Assembly: GCA_020636505.1 (NCBI GenBank)
Contig: JACJXR010000004.1
Span: 248,001 to 312,000 of the forward strand
DNA length: 64,000 nt
Reading direction: 5' to 3'
Source of the DNA: Chitinophagales bacterium
Lineage (GTDB): Bacteria; Bacteroidota; Bacteroidia; Chitinophagales; Chitinophagaceae
The translations under genes were made by a program, and so were the position numbers. Shown one piece after another: positions 24,563 through 33,552 of this stretch; the first letter of the stretch is position 1; each line of letters starts with the position of its first letter. Under the pieces are notes generated by a model. That model saw nothing but the letters and a program-made list of their open reading frames with translations, made no database searches and had not been told where the DNA came from.

Positions 24563-27500
24563 ATGACACGAAAGGATAAAAAGAGTACCCATAAGCTGTT
24601 TTATCTATGTGCCTACCTGTTGCTGACATCACATAATTTGGATGCACAGGTACACACCGTATACCTTCCTGAGAATAAATGGCTGACACTTGCCGAAGAG
24701 CAGTTTGCTCAAGAGCAATACCGCAGTGCCATGCAGTCTGCGGATGCGTATTTGCAGCAAAGCACGTCCGTAACAGATCCAAGGCAACATTACGAGAACG
24801 ATAAGGCGGGATATTTCAGCTCCGTTGCCGCACTTAAGCTCAACATCGTCAATTGCGAGGAGAAGGCGGTACAATTCATAAAACAAACAGCCAATCCGGT
24901 ATACAAACAGCGTACGGCTTATGCTTTGGCGCAATTCTGCTTTGAGAAGCAGATGCTGGACAATGCCATCGAATACTACGAATTGGCAGGCATCTCCAAC
25001 CTGAACAACAAAGAGGTCATCAGTGCCAAGTTCGAGTTGGCATACTGCTACTTCAACAGAGGCAGGTTTGCGGAAGCAGAACCGTTGTTGGCATCCGTCC
25101 ATCAGCTTGACGGCAAGTATTTCACTGCAGGAAACTACTATTATGGTCTATTGGCATACAACCAAAATAAGTATGCAGAGGCATTGGATGCTTTTAAAGC
25201 GATAGAACACAACAGAGAGTACACGGCCATTGTTCCTTATTACATTGCCGAGATATATTATTTCACCGGTAACAAAGACAAAGCATTGCAAGATGCATTG
25301 CGATTGATTCGCAGACCGGAGAAGTCGTTCTATCATAACGAGCTGCACCTTTTGGCAGCGCAGATATACTTCGAGGCGAAAGATTATGCGGAAGCACTGC
25401 CATACTTCGAGTATTTCTACGACCATACAGACCGTATTCGCAAAGAAGACCTGTATGAGATGGCTTATACATATTACAGGCTCAGCGATTGGGAAAATGC
25501 GGTTGACAATTTCAAACAACTCAGCGACACCAGAGATTCTCTTGGCCAGTCGTCCATGTATCTCTTAGGGGATTGTTATTTGAAGATAAACGATAAGAAA
25601 AGTGCACGCAATGCCTTCAGCATTTGCGCGGATATGCCTTTCAACCAAAAGCAAAAAGAGGCTGCATTGTTCCTTACGGCAAAACTATCTTATGAACTGG
25701 GATACAATGTAGACGCCATATATAATATCAATATCCTACTGGCTGACTTTCCCGGCTCAAGACACCAAAACGAGGCAAAAACCCTACTTTCTGAATTATT
25801 GATAAAAACACACAACTATGCGGAGGCCTATAAGGCACTGCAAGATGTGACCGATAACAGCGAAGCATATCATAGGGTTTATCAAAAGGTGGCTTACAGC
25901 TATGCATTGCAGCAAATGCAGTTGGGCAACAACTCTTTTGCCGACAGCCTTTTGAGCCGTTCCCTGAAACACCGTGCAGATGCAACATATACCGCAGCAG
26001 CACAGTTTTGGAAATCGGAGTTGGCTTATGGTATGGGTAAGTTTGACGATGCACTTACCTATGGTAGAACTTTCATCGACAACGATAGAGGTGCTCAATG
26101 GGTGGAATACTTAAGCCCACAAGCCACTGATCGAAATGCATTTACCACCATGGGCTATGCTTCAATGAAACTGGCCCACTTCACAGACGCACAAGAATAT
26201 TTCAGTCGTGCCAAGAACAGTACTGATGCCGCGAACGACAGCATATTTGTAGTAAGCAGTACACTGCGCGAAGCAGATGCTGTGTTCATGCAAAAGGATT
26301 ACAAGAAAGCAATCGAACTGTACGATGCTGTGATTGCTTCCGGCTACTCTGATGTGGATTATGCTCACTTCCAAAAGGCAACAATACTTGGACTTGAAGG
26401 AGAATACAAAAAGAAAGAACACATACTCAACGACCTCATCAATAATGAGCCACCATCGCGCTATGCAAATGCTGCACGATATGAGTTGGGGCTTTCTTAC
26501 ATAGAACAAAACAAATACACCGCCGCTGTCAATATAATGATGCCGCTTACTGAGGCATACGAGGTGAGGAACATGGCTCCCAAAGCTTGGATGAAAATAG
26601 GCTTCGCCTACCAGCAAGCTAGAAAACCGGCACAAGCCATAGAGGCATACAAAAAGATTGCGATAGAATACCCTACATCGGAAGAACGCCCTGCTGCATT
26701 GGATGCGTTGAAAAGCTTGTACATACAAGCAGGCCAACCCGAAGCATATGCACAGCTGCTGAAAGAATACAACCTCGGTGAAGCTGAAGAGAACTCATTG
26801 GACTCCACCTACTACGCCACTGCCGAAATGCAATATGCTGAAGGTAATTTCAACGATGCAACAAGTCTTTTGGGCAACTACTTGCAGAAGTATCCTAACG
26901 GAGTATTCGTAACCAAGGCGCATTACTACAAGGCGGAAAGTCATTACAACCTTAAGCAGTACAAGCCAGCTCTTGAAGATTACATAGCAGTATTGCAAGG
27001 CTCTTGGAGCAACTTCTCTGAAAAAAGCGCCCGACGTGCTGCGAGCATATTATACGAGCAGGGTGATTATACAAGCGCCATAAGCTACTACAATCAATTG
27101 CGCAACATAGCCATGAACGAAGAGAGCCTGCAACAAGCCTACAACGGGCTGATGTCGGCAAGCTATATGCAGAACGACTATGCAAATACAGCCGCATATG
27201 CGGATACATTGCTCTCACTGCCACAGTTGGAGCCGAACATCAAAGACAACGCGCTGTTGTATAAAGCTCGTTCTCTAAAAACGAACGGTGATATGGCAGG
27301 TGCTTTGGCAGCATTCAAGCAAATAGAGAACACACAACATCCTTCTGTATCCGCCGAAGCGCGTTACAGCATAGCCGAGATATATTTCGCACAAGGACAA
27401 ACTGCTGACGCAGAAAAAGCGGCCAACAACACCATACAACTCTCCGGAGGTGATGAACGTTGGGTGGTGAAGTCTTATATACTGTTGGCGGATATACTTG

Positions 27501-27649
27501 CGGCACAAGAAGATTACTTCAACTCAAAGGCAACTTTGCAAAGTATAGTGAAGAACTGTAAGATACCGGAGTTGAAAAAAGAAGCCGAAAGCAAGTTGAA
27601 AGAGGTGAAGAAGTTGGAAAACAAGAAAAGCAAACTAACTGAAGAATAA
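24563..27649 (+). CDS. Large periplasmic tetratricopeptide-repeat protein
   Basis: A 1028-residue exported protein made almost wholly of TPR helix pairs. A signal peptide (CAYLLLTSHNLDAQ) ends near residue 29. Repeats of about 34 residues run from about 35 to 1000, for example YALAQFCFEKQMLDNAIEYY, ELAYCYFNRGRFAEAEPLLA and RYSIAEIYFAQGQTADAEKA. The C-terminus is a lysine-rich helix (ESKLKEVKKLENKKSKLTEE). Such proteins act as scaffolds in envelope complexes. It begins 15 bases after the TonB receptor and ends 6 bases before the barrel protein, so the three are almost certainly co-translated parts of one system. The partner it binds is not known. Confidence 0.88.
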   Translation: MTRKDKKSTHKLFYLCAYLLLTSHNLDAQVHTVYLPENKWLTLAEEQFAQEQYRSAMQSADAYLQQSTSVTDPRQHYENDKAGYFSSVAALKLNIVNCEEKAVQFIKQTANPVYKQRTAYALAQFCFEKQMLDNAIEYYELAGISNLNNKEVISAKFELAYCYFNRGRFAEAEPLLASVHQLDGKYFTAGNYYYGLLAYNQNKYAEALDAFKAIEHNREYTAIVPYYIAEIYYFTGNKDKALQDALRLIRRPEKSFYHNELHLLAAQIYFEAKDYAEALPYFEYFYDHTDRIRKEDLYEMAYTYYRLSDWENAVDNFKQLSDTRDSLGQSSMYLLGDCYLKINDKKSARNAFSICADMPFNQKQKEAALFLTAKLSYELGYNVDAIYNINILLADFPGSRHQNEAKTLLSELLIKTHNYAEAYKALQDVTDNSEAYHRVYQKVAYSYALQQMQLGNNSFADSLLSRSLKHRADATYTAAAQFWKSELAYGMGKFDDALTYGRTFIDNDRGAQWVEYLSPQATDRNAFTTMGYASMKLAHFTDAQEYFSRAKNSTDAANDSIFVVSSTLREADAVFMQKDYKKAIELYDAVIASGYSDVDYAHFQKATILGLEGEYKKKEHILNDLINNEPPSRYANAARYELGLSYIEQNKYTAAVNIMMPLTEAYEVRNMAPKAWMKIGFAYQQARKPAQAIEAYKKIAIEYPTSEERPAALDALKSLYIQAGQPEAYAQLLKEYNLGEAEENSLDSTYYATAEMQYAEGNFNDATSLLGNYLQKYPNGVFVTKAHYYKAESHYNLKQYKPALEDYIAVLQGSWSNFSEKSARRAASILYEQGDYTSAISYYNQLRNIAMNEESLQQAYNGLMSASYMQNDYANTAAYADTLLSLPQLEPNIKDNALLYKARSLKTNGDMAGALAAFKQIENTQHPSVSAEARYSIAEIYFAQGQTADAEKAANNTIQLSGGDERWVVKSYILLADILAAQEDYFNSKATLQSIVKNCKIPELKKEAESKLKEVKKLENKKSKLTEE

Positions 27650-27655
27650 GGTTCA

Positions 27656-29296
27656 ATGAACATCAAACGTACGGTAATATTGACATTGGCGATGGCTGCT
27701 TCGGTAGCCTCCACGGCTCAGCGCAGGAACCGTGCCGATGACACCGTTATCTCCGGAGCCACCATTGAGATCATTCAGTCGTACAAACCGGAGGTGGAGC
27801 AACCACCAAAACCGGAGCTTACACCAACCTTACCACCTATCGACACCACCACACCTGTACTGAACTATACCGTTCCCGAACAGACACTTTATTATACATA
27901 CTCCTCTCTGCCTTTGCGTCCATTGGCATTGAGCGTAGACAGTGCCGTTAAGCCTTTGAGCAACTACCTGAAGCTGGGTGGAGGAAACCTATCCACTATA
28001 TACTTGGACGCGGGTATAACCGCTCTGCACGGAGCTGACTATGAAACCGGTATACACGTACAACACTTATCTCAAAACGGTGGCATAAAAAATCAGAAGG
28101 TATCTCTTACAGGACTTAATGCGGATGGTACTCTTCATAAGAATGGCAAAGCCATACGCGGACGTTTTGGTGTCAGCAACAATGCTTATCACTTTTATGG
28201 CTACGACCACGCGGTTTACAACTACGATGCCGCTACCGTACGTCAATCATATACAACCATCAGTTTAGGCGCAGACCTTACCGACGAGCGCGAGATCATT
28301 TCGGGGCTTACTTATCACCCGTCTGTTGATTTCAGCTACTTCAAGGATAAGTCTTTCTTTACTGAAGCAAATGCGGACATCATTATACCTTTCACCTATT
28401 ACATTGACAGCAACTTCCAAGTATATATCAATGCCGCCGCTAAGATGACCTTCTTCAGTGCATCCAACGGCAGCAGACAAACCAACAGTTACTACTACAT
28501 TTCACCGGGCTTACAGTTCAAGACATCCAAGTTCTATGGACATGCAGCCATTGCTCCCACATGGGGCTCAAGCGGTAAACAATACATCTTGCCCGATCTT
28601 AAAATACACTTCACTGTTCCAGAAACTCAGTTGATGATGTTTGCAGGCTGGAAGGGAGAACTGACTCGTAACAACAATCAACAACTGACTGCCATCAACC
28701 CATACATATATACTGCTTTCCCTGCGCAGCAAACAGCTTCACAGGAGGCATTTGTGGGAGTAAAAAGCAATGTGGGTAGCAAAATAGCTTTCAGCGGGAG
28801 AGTTAGTTGGTGGAACTACAACAACCTACCTGTATTCATCAACGATACCGCTACCGACAAAAAGCAGTTCATTGTCCTTTATGACAATAAGGTGAATGCA
28901 ATATCGCTCCAAGCTTCCATCCGCTACCAAGTGGCGGAAGTGTTCAGCCTTGGTTTCAGCGGGCAATGGTTCAACTTCTACAACAAAACATTCGAGCAGG
29001 TTTGGCACAGGCCGGGAGTTCGCTTCACAGGAGACATATTGGCCCAACCGACCAAAAAATTGACCATCACGGGCTATGTATCGTTTATCGACGAACTGTA
29101 CGCCCTTGAAGTAAATAACCGTACATTTAAATTGAACGCTCTTTTGGATATAGGTGCAGGTGCCGAATATGAAGTGATAAAGAGAGTGAATCTGTTCGTA
29201 CAAGCCAACAACTTGTTGAACAACGATTACCAACGCTGGTACGGGTACAATGCCTACGGAATGAATATTTTCGGTGGCGCAAGATTGAAATTTTAA
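27656..29296 (+). CDS. Outer-membrane beta-barrel protein
   Basis: A 546-residue outer-membrane protein without a plug domain. The signal peptide is short (MNIKRTVILTLAMAASVAST, then AQ). A proline-rich linker at about 45-75 (VEQPPKPELTPTLPPIDTTT) could span the periplasm. From about residue 95 onward, amphipathic strands (KLGGGNLSTIYLDAGITAL, FSLGFSGQWFNFYNKTFEQV) form a barrel ending in the aromatic GGARLKF. The end resembles TonB-receptor barrels (NLFVQANNLLNNDYQRWYGY). It starts 6 bases after the TPR gene, and the HU/SPOR gene follows after 72 bases. It is probably the outer-membrane partner of the TPR scaffold. No substrate can be named. Confidence 0.82.
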   Translation: MNIKRTVILTLAMAASVASTAQRRNRADDTVISGATIEIIQSYKPEVEQPPKPELTPTLPPIDTTTPVLNYTVPEQTLYYTYSSLPLRPLALSVDSAVKPLSNYLKLGGGNLSTIYLDAGITALHGADYETGIHVQHLSQNGGIKNQKVSLTGLNADGTLHKNGKAIRGRFGVSNNAYHFYGYDHAVYNYDAATVRQSYTTISLGADLTDEREIISGLTYHPSVDFSYFKDKSFFTEANADIIIPFTYYIDSNFQVYINAAAKMTFFSASNGSRQTNSYYYISPGLQFKTSKFYGHAAIAPTWGSSGKQYILPDLKIHFTVPETQLMMFAGWKGELTRNNNQQLTAINPYIYTAFPAQQTASQEAFVGVKSNVGSKIAFSGRVSWWNYNNLPVFINDTATDKKQFIVLYDNKVNAISLQASIRYQVAEVFSLGFSGQWFNFYNKTFEQVWHRPGVRFTGDILAQPTKKLTITGYVSFIDELYALEVNNRTFKLNALLDIGAGAEYEVIKRVNLFVQANNLLNNDYQRWYGYNAYGMNIFGGARLKF

Positions 29297-29368
29297 ATAC
29301 CGGTTCGAATGTCGGGGCTAATTTTTTATTTTACACCCCGGTATCGGGAATTGGTATCGTAACATATA

Positions 29369-30469
29369 ATGGATGTAGCGAAATATATAGGGCTTTTTCT
29401 GCTCAAAAACGGGCAGTGCTATGTACACGGTTTGGGTACCATGCAATTGGTGCGCAAGCCTGCAAGCTATGATGGTCAAGCCCTTCAGCCTTCGTCCTAC
29501 GAAATACTTATGGCTCCGGGCGGTAATGTGGATGAGGCATTGTCCAACTTCATCGCCAACAACGAGCAAATAAGCATTTCCAAAGCATCCAACGCTTTAA
29601 AAGAATTCAGTACACAAACACGCACCACCATACAACAAGGTGGCGAAGTGGCTCTTAACCACTTGGGCACTTTCATACAACAAGACGGAAGAATCGGCTT
29701 TGCCACCAATCCGCATATGTTGTATAAGCCCACACCTATACCGGCACACAAAGGCAGTTCACTCCAACATCAGGAGCGTCCTCAATTTGCCGATCAAGGT
29801 GCAAGAACAAGTACAGGCTTTGTACTACCTAAAGCACCTCCTCCGGGACACAGTGCTCCTGCCATGGCTGCTCCGCCTCCAATGGAAGAACGTTATCAGG
29901 ACGAAGAAGAGGAAAAAGGTGGTATCAGCTGGCTGCGCATCCTTTTGTTTGTATTCATACTTGGGCTGATGGCTGTTGGGGTATATTTCGGGTACAAATA
30001 CTATTTGGTACCTAAGTTGAACAAACCTGCACCTCGACAAATGGAATTACCTACGGAAAGCAACATGCCGATACCTGAGGTGGATGACTTTGATGAGCCT
30101 GCAGTGCATAGTGAAGATACAAGCACAACACAAACAGGTATGGAGCAACAAGAGATGAATACTCCTGCTCCCACGCAAACAACACCGGCAACAGAACCGG
30201 TACCAGCTCAACCTGTCGAAACAACAGCCACAGGTCCTGCACCTAAAACGGTTAAGTTGAAAGTGGTTATCAACACATACGACAGTAGAGCACGTGCGGA
30301 AAAACGCAAACGTCAGTTGAATGCGTATGGTACAAGCGTACAAGTACTTGAAGAAGACACCAACTATTTCTTCATCATTATGCCTGTACAAACCACTACA
30401 ACTGATACTGCAAGAATACTCGACTCGTTGAGCAGAACTTACAACCCTGAAGGTGTATTCAAGTATTGA
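29369..30469 (+). CDS. HU-like (CCDC81-type) and SPOR-domain membrane protein
   Basis: A 366-residue inner-membrane protein. The N-terminal 125 residues resemble the tandem prokaryotic CCDC81/HU-like domain (MDVAKYIGLFLLKNGQCYVHGLGT, GEVALNHLGTFIQQDGRIGF). A Pro-rich linker and a single transmembrane segment follow at about 190-212 (ISWLRILLFVFILGLMAVGV). The long Thr/Pro/Gln-rich periplasmic stretch ends in a SPOR domain at about 285-360 (KLKVVINTYDSRARAEKRKR). SPOR domains bind denuded peptidoglycan at division sites, and the cytoplasmic HU-like part could touch DNA or protein, so it may link the two. Start ATG 29369. It is likely the last gene of the envelope operon, although the 72-base gap leaves room for another promoter. 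Confidence 0.82.
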   Translation: MDVAKYIGLFLLKNGQCYVHGLGTMQLVRKPASYDGQALQPSSYEILMAPGGNVDEALSNFIANNEQISISKASNALKEFSTQTRTTIQQGGEVALNHLGTFIQQDGRIGFATNPHMLYKPTPIPAHKGSSLQHQERPQFADQGARTSTGFVLPKAPPPGHSAPAMAAPPPMEERYQDEEEEKGGISWLRILLFVFILGLMAVGVYFGYKYYLVPKLNKPAPRQMELPTESNMPIPEVDDFDEPAVHSEDTSTTQTGMEQQEMNTPAPTQTTPATEPVPAQPVETTATGPAPKTVKLKVVINTYDSRARAEKRKRQLNAYGTSVQVLEEDTNYFFIIMPVQTTTTDTARILDSLSRTYNPEGVFKY

Positions 30470-30653
30470 TAAACGTCTAACAGGTTGAAATATTTGGAGT
30501 TATAAACATCACGTGGAAATCTACCCTTTATATGTATCCATATTAATATTTACTTTGTACGGTATAGTGATAATTAGCACTTATTAATTGTTCAATATAT
30601 CTGAATTTTAGTATTTTTCGGTTAAGGAAAGACTTACAGAAGTGGAATCAATA

Positions 30654-30998
30654 ATGCGCCCCATATTATTAGCTGTCGCAGCGGTACTCGCCATCATCCT
30701 GTACCGTATGCTCAGCAAAGGCGGAAAGACCTACTCTTACAACCGTACGCAATACATATCTTTCCTTTCCGACGGATCCGAACATGTCATTCATGAAACG
30801 GAAACCGGTTCCATCATCATCACAGGCAAAACAGTACTGATAGACGGGTTGGAGTATATATACAAACCATCGGACAACGAGCCGGTGCAAGCCACACTCG
30901 ATTATGACGAAAACGGTCTTCGCAGTGTTCGTGTATTGTTGGTTGATGGCGAAAAACAGTACTTCATCAATAGAGAAGCAGCCCCCAAAGCTGCTTAA
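30654..30998 (+). CDS. Small membrane-anchored protein of unknown function
   Basis: Not recognised. ATG 30654 is preferred over an in-frame GTG at 30642, because it puts the hydrophobic segment MRPILLAVAAVLAIILYRML at the N-terminus. The 114-residue product then has a soluble part of beta-type composition (VIHETETGSIIITGKTVLID, YDENGLRSVRVLLVDGEK). The anchor has no lipobox, so it is a signal anchor or uncleaved peptide. TTG-N21-TATTTTTC in the 184-base gap behind it (around 30620) could be its promoter. Its stop touches the convergent stop of the TonB-type receptor at 30999 with no gap. Confidence 0.6.
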   Translation: MRPILLAVAAVLAIILYRMLSKGGKTYSYNRTQYISFLSDGSEHVIHETETGSIIITGKTVLIDGLEYIYKPSDNEPVQATLDYDENGLRSVRVLLVDGEKQYFINREAAPKAA

Positions 30999-33398
30999 TT
31001 ACATTCTGTCTGCTTCTTCGATACTGCCTTTTATTGCTTTATTCTCTTGCTTCTTACCAAAATTATAGCTCAGTGCTACGTTCATACTTCTGGAACTAAA
31101 CCCATAATTCATTTCTGTTGACACATCGGGCTGATTATAATGCTCAGGCCATTGGTACCAACTGAAAGGGTCTTGTACAGTCAATTTTATGCTGGTGGTA
31201 TCATTGAAAAAGCTTTTTGAAACATCGGCACTCACCATAACGGCTCCACCGGCTCTGTTAAACGCACTCACCTGCATCGGGCTCATACACCATCCGTTAA
31301 AATGTGCATACCATCCTTTCTTGAAGTGTAACTGTGTATCCAAACTTCCGGATGCAGTAAATCCACTTCCATAAGCAGGTTCGCCGTTCCATCTGCCCCA
31401 ATACTCTATGTACGATATATTGCCGTTTGCCGTCACAGAAAGCCAATCATTGATCTCATTTCGGAAAAAGGCGGATAATGCGCTTTCTCTTTTCCGCCCG
31501 TTATTGGTGGTAGAGTAGTTGCTTATATTGGTTACATAATCATAAGACACTTCCCTTATCATAACGCCGTTGGAAACAGAATAAGATATCGTTGTTATCA
31601 ACTTACCCCTATAGTTGTGTTTCAACTCCATATTGTGCGTGAACATTGGCTGTAGGTAAGGGTTACCTATAGATGCACTATACTGATTATTAACTTTCGT
31701 AAATGGGTTCAGTTCTCTGTAAAAAGGACGCTTTATACGTCTGCTGTAGTTGCACTCAAAGGTGTTTTTATCATCTGCTTTATAACTCACATACGCCGTA
31801 GGGAATACCGATGTATAGTTTCTTTCAAAGCGTTTGTCTTGCGTCTGCTCATGACCGTTTTGGTGAGTGTGCTCGGCTCTCAGCCCTGCTTGTCCTGACC
31901 ATTTACCCTTTTTTCCTGTGCCGCTTACATATGCAGCAGATATCTGTTCATCATACAAAAAATGGTTACTTCTCGTACTATCGTATACCCTATTTCCGTT
32001 TTCATCCACTTCAAAATAGTTCTCATTGTCAATCGCTACATAGCCTGTCTTTAAGCCGGCCTCCAGCTTGGCACCGTTTTCAAAGTTTCTTTCATAGTCA
32101 ACTTTCCCACTGTAAATGGCAGAAGATATAGGCAAGTCATTGTACAAAACAAACGGTGATGAAATGGGATTACCCAGCGCATCATAGTTGGAGCTCTCAA
32201 GTCTCTGAAACATATTTCTTGTCTCATTGAAACTATAAGCATGTGCCACTATATTGCTCATACTGTCAGGTTCATGCTTCACAAAAAAGTTGCCTTCTAC
32301 GTTCTTTCTTAAAAACCCTTCATGGTTTTCCGAAACGCTGTATAGCTCATTGTTATTGGAAAGATCTGTGATGACGGTTTCATAAAAATCACGTTGCTTG
32401 TTTGGGTGATAATTACCCCTTACAGATGCACTTAAACTTGTCTTCTTACTTATATCATAATCCAAACCGAGTTCCAAATGCTCATCATGAAATTCTTCCT
32501 TTAGAAAACCGTCTTCATCGATGGTGGTAAGGGCATCACCGGTCAGCACATCCTTAGCTGTCCTGTTCCTGAATACGAGTAGTGAGTTCTTCCCATAATA
32601 CCCTCCCGGATATATATGCAGTCCAATCTTATTTTTTCGGTAATTCAGTTGCGCATTACTGGATACAAACGGATATATCGCATGTATATATTGTCCGTTT
32701 ACATTGCCATTCCATCCTTGTTGCTTTTGCTTATCGGTCTTTACCAGTATAATGCCGTTATTCCCTTCTGCATCGTATTTGGCGGATGGTTGTGTCATCA
32801 GCTCTATCCTGTTTACATTGACTGCAGATATACCTTTCAAATACTCACCCAGTTCCCAGCCTGTCATGGTTACGGGCTTATCATCTATCATGATGGTTAT
32901 ACCCTGCTTACCTTGTACGGACACCTCTCCCTCAGGACTTACGGAAACACCGGGTACATCTTTCAATAATTCAAGCAAGCTGTTACCCGCTTTCATTTCT
33001 TTACTGATATTCACTATTGTTTTACCGAGGTCTGTTTCAAAACGCACCCTATCCTCTTTTATCACCACCTCGTCCATAGTGTTGGCATTTCGTTGGAAAG
33101 TAACGGCTACATCCTTCACATCTTCCAATACCGTCAGCGTCTGCTTTACTTTTCCGTAACCGACCATTTGTGAAGCAAGGATATACTTACCTGATGCCAC
33201 ATTTGCAAACTTGAATTTGCCCTCATCATCGGCTTGTATGTTCTGCACAGTCGTACTGTCTTGTGTATACAGCGACAAGTATGCCAATGCGACGGGCTTT
33301 TTGTTTTCGTCTGCAACTGTTCCCGAAACAGTGTGACGTTGTGCATATACATGCGTGGATAGGAGCAATAATAGCAAGGAGAGATAGTGTTGTTTCAT
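30999..33398 (-). CDS. TonB-receptor-like outer-membrane protein (OMP_b-brl_3 type)
   Basis: A 799-residue outer-membrane protein. The signal peptide ends at HVYAQ (about 19). A carboxypeptidase-regulatory-like domain occupies about 20-110 (VSGTVADENKKPVALAYLSL). A plug-like segment follows (about 125-220; LLELLKDVPGVSVSPEGEVS, VNRIELMTQPSAKYDAEGNN). The barrel ends MNVALSYNFGKKQENKAI plus a charged tail. The layout matches the outer-membrane-beta-barrel family 3 receptors of Bacteroidota, whose ligands are mostly unknown. ATG 33398. It is a lone gene; its terminal codon abuts the convergent small membrane-protein gene. The region 33399-33505 behind it shows no clear promoter. Confidence 0.87.
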   Translation of the reverse strand: MKQHYLSLLLLLLSTHVYAQRHTVSGTVADENKKPVALAYLSLYTQDSTTVQNIQADDEGKFKFANVASGKYILASQMVGYGKVKQTLTVLEDVKDVAVTFQRNANTMDEVVIKEDRVRFETDLGKTIVNISKEMKAGNSLLELLKDVPGVSVSPEGEVSVQGKQGITIMIDDKPVTMTGWELGEYLKGISAVNVNRIELMTQPSAKYDAEGNNGIILVKTDKQKQQGWNGNVNGQYIHAIYPFVSSNAQLNYRKNKIGLHIYPGGYYGKNSLLVFRNRTAKDVLTGDALTTIDEDGFLKEEFHDEHLELGLDYDISKKTSLSASVRGNYHPNKQRDFYETVITDLSNNNELYSVSENHEGFLRKNVEGNFFVKHEPDSMSNIVAHAYSFNETRNMFQRLESSNYDALGNPISSPFVLYNDLPISSAIYSGKVDYERNFENGAKLEAGLKTGYVAIDNENYFEVDENGNRVYDSTRSNHFLYDEQISAAYVSGTGKKGKWSGQAGLRAEHTHQNGHEQTQDKRFERNYTSVFPTAYVSYKADDKNTFECNYSRRIKRPFYRELNPFTKVNNQYSASIGNPYLQPMFTHNMELKHNYRGKLITTISYSVSNGVMIREVSYDYVTNISNYSTTNNGRKRESALSAFFRNEINDWLSVTANGNISYIEYWGRWNGEPAYGSGFTASGSLDTQLHFKKGWYAHFNGWCMSPMQVSAFNRAGGAVMVSADVSKSFFNDTTSIKLTVQDPFSWYQWPEHYNQPDVSTEMNYGFSSRSMNVALSYNFGKKQENKAIKGSIEEADRM

Positions 33399-33505
33399 AC
33401 GTAGCGTTTTTGTAGTACCTGTTAATACTGCTCATAAAACTAACTGTATGAATATTAAGACAACATTAGAACCAATGCATTTATATAAACTTTAACGTAA
33501 CAAAA

Positions 33506-33527
33506 AAAGCGGGCTAATGCCCGCTTT
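33506..33527 (-). terminator. Intrinsic terminator after smc
   Basis: A 9-bp perfect stem AAAGCGGGC/GCCCGCTTT with a 4-base loop and T's following on the minus strand, 26 bases past the smc stop at 33553. Confidence 0.87.
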
Positions 33528-33552
33528 CAAACTGTTGTGAATATATAATGTC

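Noticed and set aside
29311..29340. CGGGG...CCCCG hairpin between the barrel gene and the HU/SPOR gene
   Set aside because: The loop is long, the stem is short and there is no T-run. It could be a weak structure, but a terminator is not supported.
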